This document shows positions 52,775-62,563 of a stretch of 64,000 nt of DNA, in pieces. Under the pieces are notes generated by a model that worked only from the letters and a program-made list of their open reading frames with translations, had not been told where the DNA came from and did no database searches. The position numbers were made by a program, and so were the translations under genes. Every line of letters starts with the position of its first letter. The first letter of the stretch is position 1. This DNA is from Candidatus Poribacteria bacterium (GTDB lineage: Bacteria > Poribacteria > WGA-4E > WGA-3G), in contig JAJEAG010000027.1 in the NCBI GenBank assembly GCA_022824265.1, positions 80,986-144,985 on the forward strand, read 5' to 3'.

Positions 52775-53689
52775 ATGAAGCTTGGATTTGTGAGTGCGAT
52801 TCTACCGGAACAAACATTGGAGGATGTGGTACAATTCGCTGCAGATACCGGATATGATTGCGTTGAATTGATGTGCTGGCCCAAAGGAAAGGCGGAAAGA
52901 CGTTACGCTGGTGTTACGCATATAGATGTCGCTGCACTTTCCGATGCAGAAGTAGACACTATTCTACAGAGTGTATCGGATGCAGGGATAACGATTAGCG
53001 GCTTAGGCTACTATCCGAATCCACTAACACCTAACGAAACTGAAGCGAATATCTATAGTGAACATCTCAGACAACTCATTTTGGCAGCAAAACGTTTATC
53101 GGTAGACATTGTAAATACCTTCATCGGTAGAGACCAGACTCGCACAATTGACGAGAATTGGGATCGATTCAAACAGGTGTGGAAACCCCTAATACAATTT
53201 GCTGACGACAACGGTATCCGTATCGGTATTGAGAATTGCCCAATGTTCTTCACCGAAGACGAATGGCCCGCAGGACAAAATCTCGCCTACAGTCCTGCTA
53301 TTTGGGAACGAATGTTTGAGGAAATCTCATCTTCTAACTTTGGACTCAACTTTGACCCATCACATTTTATCTGGCTTCAGATGGATTACCTAAAACCGCT
53401 TGCTACTTTCGCTGATCGCATCTTTCATGTGCATGCAAAGGATGTCCGATTAGATAGGGAGCGACTTGATCAAGTGGGAATCCTCGCAACCCCGCTTGAA
53501 TACCACACACCGAAATTACCAGGACTCGGAGATGTGAATTGGGGTAGTTTCTTTTCTGCCCTAAATGATTCAGGTTATGATGGTGCAGTCTGTGTAGAAG
53601 TTGAAGATCGTGCTTATGAAAATACATTGGAATCACGGCAACGTGCTTTGAGACAGAGCCAAATCTTTTTGAGACAGTTCATCGGGTAA
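52775..53689 (+). CDS. sugar phosphate isomerase/epimerase-like TIM-barrel protein
   Basis: 304 residues; GGAGG lies seven bases before the ATG, and a perfect TATAAT at 52743-52748 is the only clear promoter element. AP-endonuclease-2/xylose isomerase-like barrel: V-E-L-M near 32, I-N-T-F-I-G near 113, G-I-E-N-C-P near 153, N-F-D-P-S-H near 194, H-V-H-A-K-D near 222 and V-E-V-E-D near 280 supply the metal-binding Glu, Asp and His residues. These proteins isomerise or epimerise keto-sugars or inositols. The next gene follows after a one-base gap. Confidence 0.85.
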   Translation: MKLGFVSAILPEQTLEDVVQFAADTGYDCVELMCWPKGKAERRYAGVTHIDVAALSDAEVDTILQSVSDAGITISGLGYYPNPLTPNETEANIYSEHLRQLILAAKRLSVDIVNTFIGRDQTRTIDENWDRFKQVWKPLIQFADDNGIRIGIENCPMFFTEDEWPAGQNLAYSPAIWERMFEEISSSNFGLNFDPSHFIWLQMDYLKPLATFADRIFHVHAKDVRLDRERLDQVGILATPLEYHTPKLPGLGDVNWGSFFSALNDSGYDGAVCVEVEDRAYENTLESRQRALRQSQIFLRQFIG

Positions 53690-53690
53690 T

Positions 53691-54860
53691 ATGATGAGTG
53701 ACTATGACTGGCTACAATCAGAATGCACGGAACTTGAACAGGCAGGATTACTACGTCACCTACGCGTCGTGATGAGTGCCCCAACAGGAACAATCAATCT
53801 TGGTGGACGCGACGTTGTGATGCTCGGTTCAAATAACTATTTGGGTTTGAGCACACATCCCAAAGTCATTGATGCTGCTGTTGAAGCAACAAAGGTTTAT
53901 GGTACAGGGGCAAGCGGTTCTCGCCTTATTTCTGGAAATAACACAATCTACGAAACTTTGGAAAACAACTTAGCAAAGACAAAAGGGACTGAAGCAGCAC
54001 TCGTGTTTAGCTCAGGTTATGCTGCAAATACAAGCATTATCCCTGTACTTGCTGGAGAAGATGACCTCATCTTGAGCGATACGCTCAACCATGCCAGTAT
54101 CATTGATGGATGTCGTCTCAGTCGTGCTACAAAAAAAGTTTACCGACACTGTGATGTTGAACATTTAATGACACTGTTATCCGAGTCTACTGGTTTTAGA
54201 CGACGACTCATTGTTACAGATAGTGTATTCAGTATGGATGGGGATATCGCACCGTTACATGACATTTACGAAGTAGCAACCAATTACAATGCGATGTTTT
54301 TGGTAGATGACGCACACGGATTCGGTGTACTGGGAAAAGGTGGAAGTGGAACTGTGGCTCACTGTGGATTAGAAGGTAAAGATATAATTCAGATGGGAAC
54401 ACTCAGCAAAGCAATTGGTGGCTTAGGGGGATATGTTGCGGGGAGCCGTGCACTGATTGAATTGCTTATCAACCGCGCGCGTGGTTTCATTTTCACGACA
54501 GGACTTCCACCTGCAACCTTAGCAGCAGCCAATGCAGCACTGAATGTTATGCGTTCTTCTTCAAAATTACGCAAACGCTTACTTGAAAATGCAGATACTG
54601 TCAAAATATCGTTGGCAAAAATGGGATATACGCTGTTACCGAGTCAGACCCAAATTATACCAGTAGTAATTGGTGAACCACAACATGCAACAGATATTGC
54701 TGAAGCACTACTTATAGAAGGGGTTTTTGCACCTGCAATTCGTCCTCCTGCTGTACCATCAGGAACAAGTCGTCTACGTGTTACCTTGATGGCAACGCAC
54801 ACAGATTCCGATATAGAACATGCCTTGTGCGGGTTTGAAAATGTTATCAGTTCTATCTAA
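53691..54860 (+). CDS. PLP-dependent alpha-oxoamine synthase family (Kbl/BioF-like)
   Basis: 389 residues. Start ATG 53691 or 53694. Landmarks of the family: SNNYLGLSTHPKV near 45, GTGASGSRLISGN near 75, DDAHGFGVLG near 205, and the PLP lysine in MGTLSKAIGGLGGY near 236. Members condense an amino acid with an acyl-CoA (2-amino-3-ketobutyrate, 8-amino-7-oxononanoate, 5-aminolevulinate or sphingoid bases). I cannot tell which; no threonine dehydrogenase and no other biotin gene is adjacent. It starts immediately after the sugar isomerase stop, so it is translationally linked to it. Confidence 0.85.
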   Translation: MMSDYDWLQSECTELEQAGLLRHLRVVMSAPTGTINLGGRDVVMLGSNNYLGLSTHPKVIDAAVEATKVYGTGASGSRLISGNNTIYETLENNLAKTKGTEAALVFSSGYAANTSIIPVLAGEDDLILSDTLNHASIIDGCRLSRATKKVYRHCDVEHLMTLLSESTGFRRRLIVTDSVFSMDGDIAPLHDIYEVATNYNAMFLVDDAHGFGVLGKGGSGTVAHCGLEGKDIIQMGTLSKAIGGLGGYVAGSRALIELLINRARGFIFTTGLPPATLAAANAALNVMRSSSKLRKRLLENADTVKISLAKMGYTLLPSQTQIIPVVIGEPQHATDIAEALLIEGVFAPAIRPPAVPSGTSRLRVTLMATHTDSDIEHALCGFENVISSI

Positions 54861-54960
54861 TTGTTCATTCAGCTTATCAAAGTTGACAAATAACATATTG
54901 ATATTTATGTCTATTTATGTGAAAATATGACAAATTCAAACTTAAAGAGACATATCATAA

Positions 54961-55374
54961 ATGAGCACAAAAGCACATGTAATTGACTTTGATAAACAGA
55001 AACCCATTGACCGAGGTACAGGTGTTCAAACGGTGCCATTGGCAGGTAAATGGCTCAATTCAACATCTCTTACCAACGGTATAACGATGTTTGAACCGGG
55101 TGCAGCAATTGCACGCCATTACCATAACTGCGATGAATCCGTTACCATTCTTGAAGGTGAAGCGACCTGTGAAGTTGACGGTGAAGTTTTTACAATGAAT
55201 ACCTATGACACAACATTTGTTCCTGCTGGTATCCCACATCGGTTCTGGAATGAGAGTGATTCCCCAATGAAAATTCTATGGATTTATGCTTCTGTTGAAG
55301 TAACCCGAACCTTTACGGAGACCGGTGAAACGGTTGCGCATTTATCCGCAGGTGACCAAGCGGTAGTCTCTTAA
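54961..55374 (+). CDS. cupin-domain protein
   Basis: 137 residues. A single small cupin barrel: motif 1 is R-H-Y-H-N-C-D-E-S-V-T-I-L-E-G near 49-63 with two His and a Glu, and motif 2 is P-A-G-I-P-H-R-F-W-N near 89-98 with the third His. A metal site is therefore likely. Such small cupins act as sugar or small-molecule isomerases, dioxygenases or sensors; nothing narrows the choice. It is 100 bp after the PLP enzyme, with a TTGACA at 54883 as a possible own -35 box, and 30 bp before the M20 gene. Confidence 0.85.
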   Translation: MSTKAHVIDFDKQKPIDRGTGVQTVPLAGKWLNSTSLTNGITMFEPGAAIARHYHNCDESVTILEGEATCEVDGEVFTMNTYDTTFVPAGIPHRFWNESDSPMKILWIYASVEVTRTFTETGETVAHLSAGDQAVVS

Positions 55375-55404
55375 TCAGAAAAATCGCTAAAGGAGACTTT
55401 AGAC

Positions 55405-56643
55405 ATGTCCGTACAATCCTACATTAAGGACAATCAACATAGGTTAAGTGGTTTACTACATGAATTCGTAAAAGTTCCAACCGTCAATCCTCCTGGTGAG
55501 AATTACGAAAAGTTTGTCGCAATACTTGAAGCAGAATGCCTGGAATTAGGAATGAAAACAAAAATCGTGAATGTGCCAAAACGGCGTGCAGACCAAGTGA
55601 TTTCAAACGCATCAAGCCATCCGCGATTTAATTTGATTGCACGTTGGGATGTTGGTGCAGAAAAAACGGTACATTTCAATGCACATTATGATGTCGTACC
55701 TGTTTCGGGTGAATGGCGTTTTGATGATCCATTCAGTGGAAAAATCGAAGGGGAGTGGCTTTACGGACGCGGTTCAGATGATATGAAGGATTCTATCGCT
55801 GCACTGCTATTTGCAATTTATGCTGTACAGAAAAGTGATGTTGAACCGTTGTTTAACATTGAAATTTCGTTTACTTGTGATGAAGAGACAGGTGGTCAGT
55901 TGGGAGCTGGATATATCGTTGAAAAAGGATTGGTCAACGCCGACTATGTGGTGAACTGTGAAGGTGGTTCAGAAATGAACATCGGCAATGGACACAACGG
56001 TGTATTGTGGCTGAAAATTGAGGTACAAGGCAAAGCAGCGCATGGATCTCAACCAGACAAAGGGATAAACGCATTTGAAAAAACTGCTGAACTTGTTTCA
56101 GCATTGCAACGGGTTAAACGGGATTTGAAGTTACCTGATCGTGCATTTAAACTCCCAGATGGTGGTGAACGTTATCCAACAATAAATATTGGTGGCACAT
56201 TCCGCGGTACTGAAGGTGATAAAGTCAACACTGTTCCAGCAGGATTAACATTCTCTATAGATAGACGAGTCACACCTAATGAAAAACTGGAGTTTGCAGA
56301 ACTTGACTTACGAGAGGCAATTTCAGGAGCATGCGAGTATTATCCAGATTTAAAAGCAGATGTGCAAGCAATCTTGCGAATTGAACCATGTTTAACAGAT
56401 CCTGATTCTCCTTTAGCACAAGCATTTGCTAATGCAGTGCGTACTGTACGATACAACCAACCGAAATTCAAGAGCACTGCTGGGTTCACAGACTTACACT
56501 ATTTTGTGAATGCAGGATTACCAGCAATCGGCTACGGTCCAAAAGGTGAGGGTGGACATGCGATAAATGAACGTGTCTATATTCCCGATTTAGTGAAAAC
56601 TGCTGCCATTTATGCAACCTTTATGACACGCGCGGAACTATAA
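55405..56643 (+). CDS. M20 family metallopeptidase (ArgE/DapE/acetylornithine deacetylase type)
   Basis: 412 residues with GGAG nine bases upstream. Metal-site motifs are in order: F-N-A-H-Y-D-V-V-P near 88-96, Y-G-R-G-S-D-D-M-K-D near 117-126, T-C-D-E-E-T-G-G near 155-162, and the final G-G-H-A-I-N-E near 384. A dimerisation lid lies at about 195-310, beginning with HGSQPDKG. It should hydrolyse an N-acyl or peptide bond with a two-zinc centre. It follows the cupin gene closely and may act on the same compound. Confidence 0.9.
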   Translation: MSVQSYIKDNQHRLSGLLHEFVKVPTVNPPGENYEKFVAILEAECLELGMKTKIVNVPKRRADQVISNASSHPRFNLIARWDVGAEKTVHFNAHYDVVPVSGEWRFDDPFSGKIEGEWLYGRGSDDMKDSIAALLFAIYAVQKSDVEPLFNIEISFTCDEETGGQLGAGYIVEKGLVNADYVVNCEGGSEMNIGNGHNGVLWLKIEVQGKAAHGSQPDKGINAFEKTAELVSALQRVKRDLKLPDRAFKLPDGGERYPTINIGGTFRGTEGDKVNTVPAGLTFSIDRRVTPNEKLEFAELDLREAISGACEYYPDLKADVQAILRIEPCLTDPDSPLAQAFANAVRTVRYNQPKFKSTAGFTDLHYFVNAGLPAIGYGPKGEGGHAINERVYIPDLVKTAAIYATFMTRAEL

Positions 56644-56659
56644 TCAAGGATCCAATACA

Positions 56660-58696
56660 ATGCCAAATCCAAAACCAGCACCATTGAATTTCAACCCAGA
56701 TGACCCAACAGGCACAACATGGGCATTACCGGAAGGTGCTATCGCGCGAATAGGAAAAGGATACCAAGAGTATAATACTGATCGTGAAATATCAGTTTCT
56801 CCAGATAACACATTTTTCGCATTCGGCACACGTTTAGGGCTTTGGTGGTATGATATATCGTCAATGTTACCCATTGCATTGTGGGAAACCGAACAGGGGT
56901 TGATCTCCGCCGTTGATATTTCACCAGATGGTAGACTGATTGCATATTCCAATTGGAACGGAATAATTAAAGTCCGAGACATACAGAGTGGTGAATGTAT
57001 AATAGAAATAAATCGATCGGAAATTTATACAACAAAAGGACATATTACATTTTCACCAAACAATTCTTGGATTGCCATTGTAAATCGTGGTGGTATTGTT
57101 GAAATATTAGATGTCCAAAGTGGTGAATGCATCTCTCAAATTGAGCAAGAGTCAAATGATGGAAAGGTTTATCATATTTCCAAACTCCAATTTTCACCAG
57201 ATGGACAATACATTGCCGCTACAATAGGAAAGCAAACTTATTTGTGGAATCCGAAGACAGGATCCATAATTACTAAGTTCACTGGATGGTGTTTTGCTTT
57301 TTCTCCAGATAGTGGGTTAATAGCGTGTGAAAACACAACAATAATACCTGATACAACTCCTGTTCGCGGGATAAGCGACGTTTCAGTGTGGGATATAAAA
57401 ACAGGTAAACGCATTGTTCATTTTACCGAACATAAGGAATTAGTGAGGACTATCAGATTTTCACCATGCGGTCAATTTCTTATATCACATGATCTGAGTA
57501 AAATACTAAATGTATGGGACTTATCAATGGGAGTGCTTAAAGAAACTTATATAGACTGTGGACGACCATTTTATTTACCTAACGGAAGGTTAATTGCAAC
57601 CGACTTTAATCGTGAAATTATTGAAGTTTGGGACGTAGAACAGGGTGAAAAACTACAGACTTATGAGCAGCAAGTTGATAGTATTGGTTATAGATGGTTT
57701 TCAAAATGCCCGAAGTTACTGATTGCCCACACCTTATCCGACGAACGGACAAAAACTGAAAACACACACACCTTTACAACACTTAACGAACCAGTCTGTT
57801 TTCCACGTAAAGTCCAATTTAGGGATGGAGAGGCACTTGCCCTGCGGGGAAATAGACAATATATCGTGTTGTTCAATATTATAAACAAAATTTCACAAAG
57901 AATATCAATCCCAAGTGAATTTCATGATAGCATTAAGACTTTTAATATTTTGCACGAAGGGGGCATGCTTGTTGTCAACTGGAACCACAACAACAATGTC
58001 TACAAGGTGATTAAGGTTTGTAATGCAGAAGTGATTCCAATCGCTGAATTCACGCCTCCTATGCAGTTAGGGAATGACACCTTTGCTTTTTCAGATGAAC
58101 GCATTGCTTTTGCTGGAAAAGGTGGCATTATCTATCTCTGGGATCTCAAGCACAGTAAAGTACCAAGACAATTTACAGGACATACCGAACATGTATGGTC
58201 GTTGGCATTTTCACCAGATGGAAAAAGACTCGTGAGCGGATCAAGCGATAAAACTGCTCGTATCTGGGACGTTGATTTAGATGAAGAAATTGCTACATTA
58301 CCTTTGAATAAACCATTTACAACGATGGCATTGACTCATTCGCCATGTGGAAAAATGATTGCTGGAGGGATGTTACGTGAACTCAATATTTGGTGTGCTG
58401 AAAAATTGGTTCTATTATGTTCAATCCCACAGCCTGAGGATAGTATAAGACCTTTTGCGCTTGCCTTTTCACCCTGCGGACGGTATCTTGCATCTGGTAC
58501 TTGGTGGCAGAAAGACATGGGAAATATGGCAATCCGTTTATGGGATGTTGCTACTGGTGAAAACCTACACACTTTTTGGGGACACACGACAGATGTTGAA
58601 ACACTTGCGTTCTCACCGGACGGTACTATCCTTGCAAGTGGTAGTTTTGATGGCACCGCACTGCTGTGGGATTTAAAGCCTTATGTAGACACGTAA
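56660..58696 (+). CDS. cytoplasmic WD40 repeat protein
   Basis: 678 residues, no signal peptide. It starts 16 bp after the M20 stop with AAGGA upstream. The leader LPEGAIARIGKGYQ corresponds to LPEGAIARYGKGKVK of the 29981 protein, and blades follow with IKVRDIQSGE, LNVWDLSMG, IIEVWDVEQGE, ARIWDVDLDEE, IRLWDVATGEN and a final ALLWDL. About 12-14 blades, so two propellers. Unlike its two relatives in the window it has no hydrophobic N-terminus and so should remain in the cytoplasm. Confidence 0.85.
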   Translation: MPNPKPAPLNFNPDDPTGTTWALPEGAIARIGKGYQEYNTDREISVSPDNTFFAFGTRLGLWWYDISSMLPIALWETEQGLISAVDISPDGRLIAYSNWNGIIKVRDIQSGECIIEINRSEIYTTKGHITFSPNNSWIAIVNRGGIVEILDVQSGECISQIEQESNDGKVYHISKLQFSPDGQYIAATIGKQTYLWNPKTGSIITKFTGWCFAFSPDSGLIACENTTIIPDTTPVRGISDVSVWDIKTGKRIVHFTEHKELVRTIRFSPCGQFLISHDLSKILNVWDLSMGVLKETYIDCGRPFYLPNGRLIATDFNREIIEVWDVEQGEKLQTYEQQVDSIGYRWFSKCPKLLIAHTLSDERTKTENTHTFTTLNEPVCFPRKVQFRDGEALALRGNRQYIVLFNIINKISQRISIPSEFHDSIKTFNILHEGGMLVVNWNHNNNVYKVIKVCNAEVIPIAEFTPPMQLGNDTFAFSDERIAFAGKGGIIYLWDLKHSKVPRQFTGHTEHVWSLAFSPDGKRLVSGSSDKTARIWDVDLDEEIATLPLNKPFTTMALTHSPCGKMIAGGMLRELNIWCAEKLVLLCSIPQPEDSIRPFALAFSPCGRYLASGTWWQKDMGNMAIRLWDVATGENLHTFWGHTTDVETLAFSPDGTILASGSFDGTALLWDLKPYVDT

Positions 58697-58889
58697 TTTA
58701 ACGTGAGTTTGATAATAGATGCATGAACTTCATTTTACATAAAATCTTATTCTCATAACCCGTAGGTGTGGTTTCTTAACCAAGGTAGAATGCGAAAAAA
58801 CGCTTTTGTCAAGTCTATACTGATTTATCAAGCTCATATTAATTTTATGATATTCGTAAAAGTTGGGATTAACCTTTGGAGTATCTCTC

Positions 58890-59186
58890 TTGAACAAAAG
58901 ATTCAAACGCAACATTGAAGATTTTACTTGCGGAAATTGCGGTGTATTTGTAAAGGGCGACGGCTATACAAATCACTGTCCAGAATGTCTTTGGAGTCAG
59001 CATGTAGACGTTAATCCAGGGGATCGCGCCGAGACCTGTAAAGGTTTGATGAAACCGATAGGATTTACCATGAAACAAGGTGATTATGTGCTAATTCACC
59101 AATGCACCACATGTGGTACAACAAAAAAGAATAAAACTTCAAAGGAAGATAGTTTTGAAGCACTATTAAGCATACAAGGAGAATAA
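58890..59186 (+). CDS. RNHCP-domain zinc-ribbon protein
   Basis: 98 residues from TTG 58890, eight bases after GGAG. The family pattern is clear: F-K-R-N-x-E-D-F-T-C-x-x-C-G near the start, then the namesake-like N-H-C-P-x-C-L-W-S-x-H-V-D, and a second Cys pair C-T-T-C-G near 79. Four to six cysteines can bind zinc. The N-H-C-P form has the T-N-H-C-P variant in place of R-N-H-C-P. Its function is unknown. It ends one base before the OmpA gene, which suggests an operon. Confidence 0.85.
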   Translation: MNKRFKRNIEDFTCGNCGVFVKGDGYTNHCPECLWSQHVDVNPGDRAETCKGLMKPIGFTMKQGDYVLIHQCTTCGTTKKNKTSKEDSFEALLSIQGE

Positions 59187-59187
59187 C

Positions 59188-60078
59188 ATGGGTACAAAAG
59201 GAATCATTGGGATTATATTTATGGTAATTGCTGTTGTTGCAGCCATCGTTCTTGGAATTCTGTTAAATACGACTTCTGACGAACTGAAACAGACACAAGC
59301 AGAACTATCCACTACCAAAACGACATTGCAAACGACTGAAACAGCAAAAACCGATTTAGAAGAAAAGTTAGCTGAAACTGAGAAGACGTTGAAAGAAACT
59401 CAGACAGAACTAAATCAGACGAAAGAGATTTTGGAAAATGCAAGCGAAGCAGCGCGGAAAATTGCTGCTGAACGCAACAAACTCCAACAGGATAAGAGTA
59501 GTCTTGAAAAAGAAAAAGAAAATCTAAGATCCAAACTCACAAAAATTGAATCGGAGTTACAGCGGATTCGTGAACAATCCCAACGTTCAATTGCTGCTAT
59601 ACAAGAAAGATTTAAAGATACAGTCGGTGCGGTGCTTGATGAAGCAGGACGGTTGACGCTTGATGTCAAAGGGAAAATACTGTTCGAAACAGGTAGCGCA
59701 ATCTTAAGTCAAGAGGGTAAAGAACTCCTTGATGCAATTGCAGAAGAAGTATTGCTAAACAAGGATTATTCAGATTATGCTATCCGTATTGAAGGACATA
59801 CTGACAATAACCCTATTGCTGGAGATGCTTTGCGAAACTGGGATTTATCTACTGATCGCTCTATCTCCGCAGTGAAGTATTTACAGGAAAATGCTGGTAT
59901 TGATCCAAAACGTTTATCGGGTACGGGATATGCATTCTATCAACCGATAGATACAGAAGAAACAGCAGAAGCAAAGGCGAAAAACCGTCGAATTGAGATT
60001 GTCCTTGTGCCACCACAGGATTTCTTACCAGAGCTGCTAAAATCGCTACAAAATGCGATGGAATCTATTGAGGAATAA
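59188..60078 (+). CDS. OmpA-family protein with membrane anchor and coiled coil
   Basis: 296 residues with AAGGAG before the ATG. One membrane segment lies at about 5-28, then a long coiled coil of about 110 residues rich in K, E, T and Q (29-145), then a C-terminal OmpA domain (about 155-280). The peptidoglycan-contacting Asp is in GHTDNN near 210 and the Arg in NRRIEI near 266. The anchor is in the inner membrane, so it resembles MotB-like or TolR-linked peptidoglycan tethers more than an outer-membrane barrel. No MotA or ExbB partner is adjacent. Confidence 0.9.
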   Translation: MGTKGIIGIIFMVIAVVAAIVLGILLNTTSDELKQTQAELSTTKTTLQTTETAKTDLEEKLAETEKTLKETQTELNQTKEILENASEAARKIAAERNKLQQDKSSLEKEKENLRSKLTKIESELQRIREQSQRSIAAIQERFKDTVGAVLDEAGRLTLDVKGKILFETGSAILSQEGKELLDAIAEEVLLNKDYSDYAIRIEGHTDNNPIAGDALRNWDLSTDRSISAVKYLQENAGIDPKRLSGTGYAFYQPIDTEETAEAKAKNRRIEIVLVPPQDFLPELLKSLQNAMESIEE

Positions 60079-60099
60079 CAAAGGATACATATATCTTTG

Positions 60100-60912
60100 C
60101 TATTCTTTTTCTTTTGTGGGTGCACTTTTTGATTGGCTTGCGATTTTGCCTGCCTGTCGTGCAAGGCGGTTTGCAGCATCAATTTGTTCTATTAATTGTG
60201 CATTTGACCACGAGATTGAGACAAGATAACGGATATTATCCGCTTTATTCAAAGTCTCAACGCCGAGTCCTAATTGGAGTCCACTGTCAACAGTATATCG
60301 TGTCCCAATATTCACCCCTACACCATCGTATTCTAAACTGAGTTCAATATCACCCCTTACAAAAGCTGGATTAAACACTTTACTCATACCTGCGAAAATT
60401 CCGATTAGACGGTCTTCATACGCAAACCGGTGATTACCTACACCGATATGTCCTGATATCAGATGAATTCGTGGCAGATTAAAAGTTTTGCTGATAACCA
60501 GATATGCCGAATTTTCCTGATAGGTATTCCACTTTTGTATTACATTATCTCCGAGATTGTCAATACCGATGGCGACATTCGGTAGTTTTCCTGATTCGTT
60601 TATCAGTTGTGCTTTTACGTGTCCCAAAAACGAGCGCGAGGCATCATTATCCTGCGGTAATATATGTGATCCACCTAATTCAATCCTATCAAACATTCCA
60701 AAGTTGACACGGAAAGCAACAGGATCCCGTTTAAAATGTGTTGTATTTTGGAAAGGAGCATATACACCTACTCCGAATATACCATGCTTTAGCACTTCAC
60801 CAGTCGGAATATCCACTAATCCACTATCTAAGAATACTTCACTCTTAACCTGACCAGAAAATGTCATGGTTATCCCAAGAAGGAGACAGAAAAAAAGCAG
60901 ATATTTTACCAT
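60100..60912 (-). CDS. putative outer-membrane beta-barrel protein (YjbH-like)
   Basis: 270 residues with a signal peptide at 1-24 (KYLLFFCLLLGITMTFSGQVKS). The rest is an alternating polar/nonpolar pattern of about ten strands (HGIFGVGVYAPFQN, VAFRVNFGMFDRIELGG, VGVNIGTRYTVDSGLQLGLG), typical of barrels, ending in a Lys/Ser-rich tail. Resemblance to YjbH-type proteins of exopolysaccharide systems is weak. Its ribosome site lies inside the end of rpiA, five bases away, so it is the last gene of the leftward sugar operon. Confidence 0.65.
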   Translation of the reverse strand: MVKYLLFFCLLLGITMTFSGQVKSEVFLDSGLVDIPTGEVLKHGIFGVGVYAPFQNTTHFKRDPVAFRVNFGMFDRIELGGSHILPQDNDASRSFLGHVKAQLINESGKLPNVAIGIDNLGDNVIQKWNTYQENSAYLVISKTFNLPRIHLISGHIGVGNHRFAYEDRLIGIFAGMSKVFNPAFVRGDIELSLEYDGVGVNIGTRYTVDSGLQLGLGVETLNKADNIRYLVSISWSNAQLIEQIDAANRLARQAGKIASQSKSAPTKEKE

Positions 60913-60917
60913 TAATG

Positions 60918-61592
60918 CTACTCCATATATTCTATACCGTTCATTGTACCAATTATCACTCTATCCGCACGATTAACAAATATCCCATTCTCAACGACAC
61001 CGGGGATGTTGTTAAGTTGTAACTCAACCTTTTCGGGATCAGTAATTCCGTCAAAATGACAGTCCAAAATATAGTTACCGTTATCTGTAATCAACGGATT
61101 ATGAATGTCACCACGTAGTTTCGATTGTCCACATACTGTATCCACGACACGTTTTGTTGCCTCCCATCCGAACTGCACTATTTCAACAGGCAACGCGAAC
61201 GACGTACCGAGAATACGTGATACCTTGCTTTCATCCACCACAATTACAATTCTTTTCGAAGCATTGGCGATAATCTTTTCTCTTACCAGTGCTGCACCGC
61301 CACCCTTAATTAAATTAAGGTATTCATCTACCTCATCAGCACCATCAATCGTAAGTGCTATCGTAGGATGTGCTGCAAGTGTTGAAAGTGGAATGTCCTG
61401 TTCTTGTGCTATTTTCTCAGTACCTGATGATGTAGGGATTCCAATGATATTGAGACCGTTACGTACCATCGTTCCGATTTTCAATAAGGCGTAGTAGACG
61501 GTAGAACCAGTACCTAATCCGACAACCATGCCGTCTCGAATTTCTTCTGTTGCTTTTTCTGCGGCTATCTTTTTTAGATGTTCTATATTCAC
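60918..61592 (-). CDS. rpiA: ribose-5-phosphate isomerase A
   Basis: 224 residues, normal length. It interconverts ribose 5-phosphate and ribulose 5-phosphate in the pentose phosphate pathway. Marks: G-L-G-T-G-S-T-V near 27-34, D-G-A-D-E-V-D near 84-90, K-G-G-G-A-A-L-V-R-E-K near 96-106 with catalytic residues. The start is GTG 61592, overlapping the upstream stop by four bases (GTGA), so translation is coupled to the oxidoreductase. The presence of a core enzyme in this operon points to use of pentose or deoxy-sugar products. Confidence 0.93.
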   Translation of the reverse strand: MNIEHLKKIAAEKATEEIRDGMVVGLGTGSTVYYALLKIGTMVRNGLNIIGIPTSSGTEKIAQEQDIPLSTLAAHPTIALTIDGADEVDEYLNLIKGGGAALVREKIIANASKRIVIVVDESKVSRILGTSFALPVEIVQFGWEATKRVVDTVCGQSKLRGDIHNPLITDNGNYILDCHFDGITDPEKVELQLNNIPGVVENGIFVNRADRVIIGTMNGIEYME

Positions 61593-62563
61593 AATATTAC
61601 CCGTCTATTTTCGCGTATTGATTGTTCCGCAGCGAGACTAATTCGGATTGAAGAGAGTGCTACTTCAGCGTCTGCATAAGATAGTTCCTGTTCTGCAGAT
61701 TCTTCAATTTCAGATAGCCACAACTCCTGAAGTGTGGATTTCGGTGTTTTTGGAATTTCCAAGTCAGTAACTTCCGTTGGAGTTGAACATTTCCATCCTT
61801 TTCCATCATCACTCAAGGTGCCTTCAGTGAGAACATATCGTTCGTGTTGTTCAGCGGTATTGATAGCGATGCCCCCTGCCCAACTCCACTGACCAATGCC
61901 TCCATGCTTAAACGCGACGGTGACACTGTTAACAAAACGGTCGTATTGCCCCGATTCGGTCAACCCTTCGTAGCATGCAGCACCTTCTACCCATGCAGCT
62001 TCACCGAACAAATCAACAACTGGATAGATATGGTAAACAAAGAAATGTACAGGTATACCTGATATAGGCAGATTGAACAGTATCTCTGGTCGCGCACCAC
62101 GACCCGGAGTCAGGCGTACAAAGGAGCTAAACAGCAATTCACCTAGTTCAGTAGTTTTCTGCTTGAGTGCAGCGTGGGTATTGGATACGACTTCAGGATG
62201 TGAAACTCGGAGCATATGATGTTGAGCTTTGGCAAGATGCAGAGCAGTTTCACCTTCCACAACATCATTTGCAAGTGGATATTCTACAAAGACATGTTTA
62301 TCCGCTTGCAACGCAGCGATAGCAATTTCACCGTGACTATTGTTATGTGTACAGATGACAATACCATCTATATCCTCACGTTCTACCAGATGTCTCCAAT
62401 CTGAGATAAATGTAGCAGACCATTTAGCAGCGAGTTGATTCCCCGTTTTCTCGTTTCTGGATGCTATTGCAACAACTTCCGCTGTTTCAATAGGCGAAAA
62501 TCGCTCAAGATGGTGACGCGCCATTCCTCCTGAACCTACAATACCGATTTTAATTTTCCTCAT
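61589..62563 (-). CDS. Gfo/Idh/MocA family oxidoreductase
   Basis: 324 residues from ATG 62563, which overlaps the upstream stop in an ATGA; an ATG six bases earlier (62569) is also possible. The Rossmann motif is [10 protein letters not shown] near 7-16, and the E-K-P-like motif is VEYPLAND near 95, where the usual Lys is Tyr. That change is seen in subgroups with altered chemistry and makes catalysis by the standard Lys doubtful. The C-terminal domain has the [14 protein letters not shown] stretch. It sits between the isomerase-like gene and rpiA in a coupled operon. Confidence 0.85.
   Translation of the reverse strand: MRKIKIGIVGSGGMARHHLERFSPIETAEVVAIASRNEKTGNQLAAKWSATFISDWRHLVEREDIDGIVICTHNNSHGEIAIAALQADKHVFVEYPLANDVVEGETALHLAKAQHHMLRVSHPEVVSNTHAALKQKTTELGELLFSSFVRLTPGRGARPEILFNLPISGIPVHFFVYHIYPVVDLFGEAAWVEGAACYEGLTESGQYDRFVNSVTVAFKHGGIGQWSWAGGIAINTAEQHERYVLTEGTLSDDGKGWKCSTPTEVTDLEIPKTPKSTLQELWLSEIEESAEQELSYADAEVALSSIRISLAAEQSIRENRRVIL

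Noticed and set aside
54883..54911. TTGACA followed by a weak TATGTC as a promoter of the cupin gene
   Set aside because: The -35 box is perfect but the -10 match is poor; mentioned only as a possible -35 in the gene entry.
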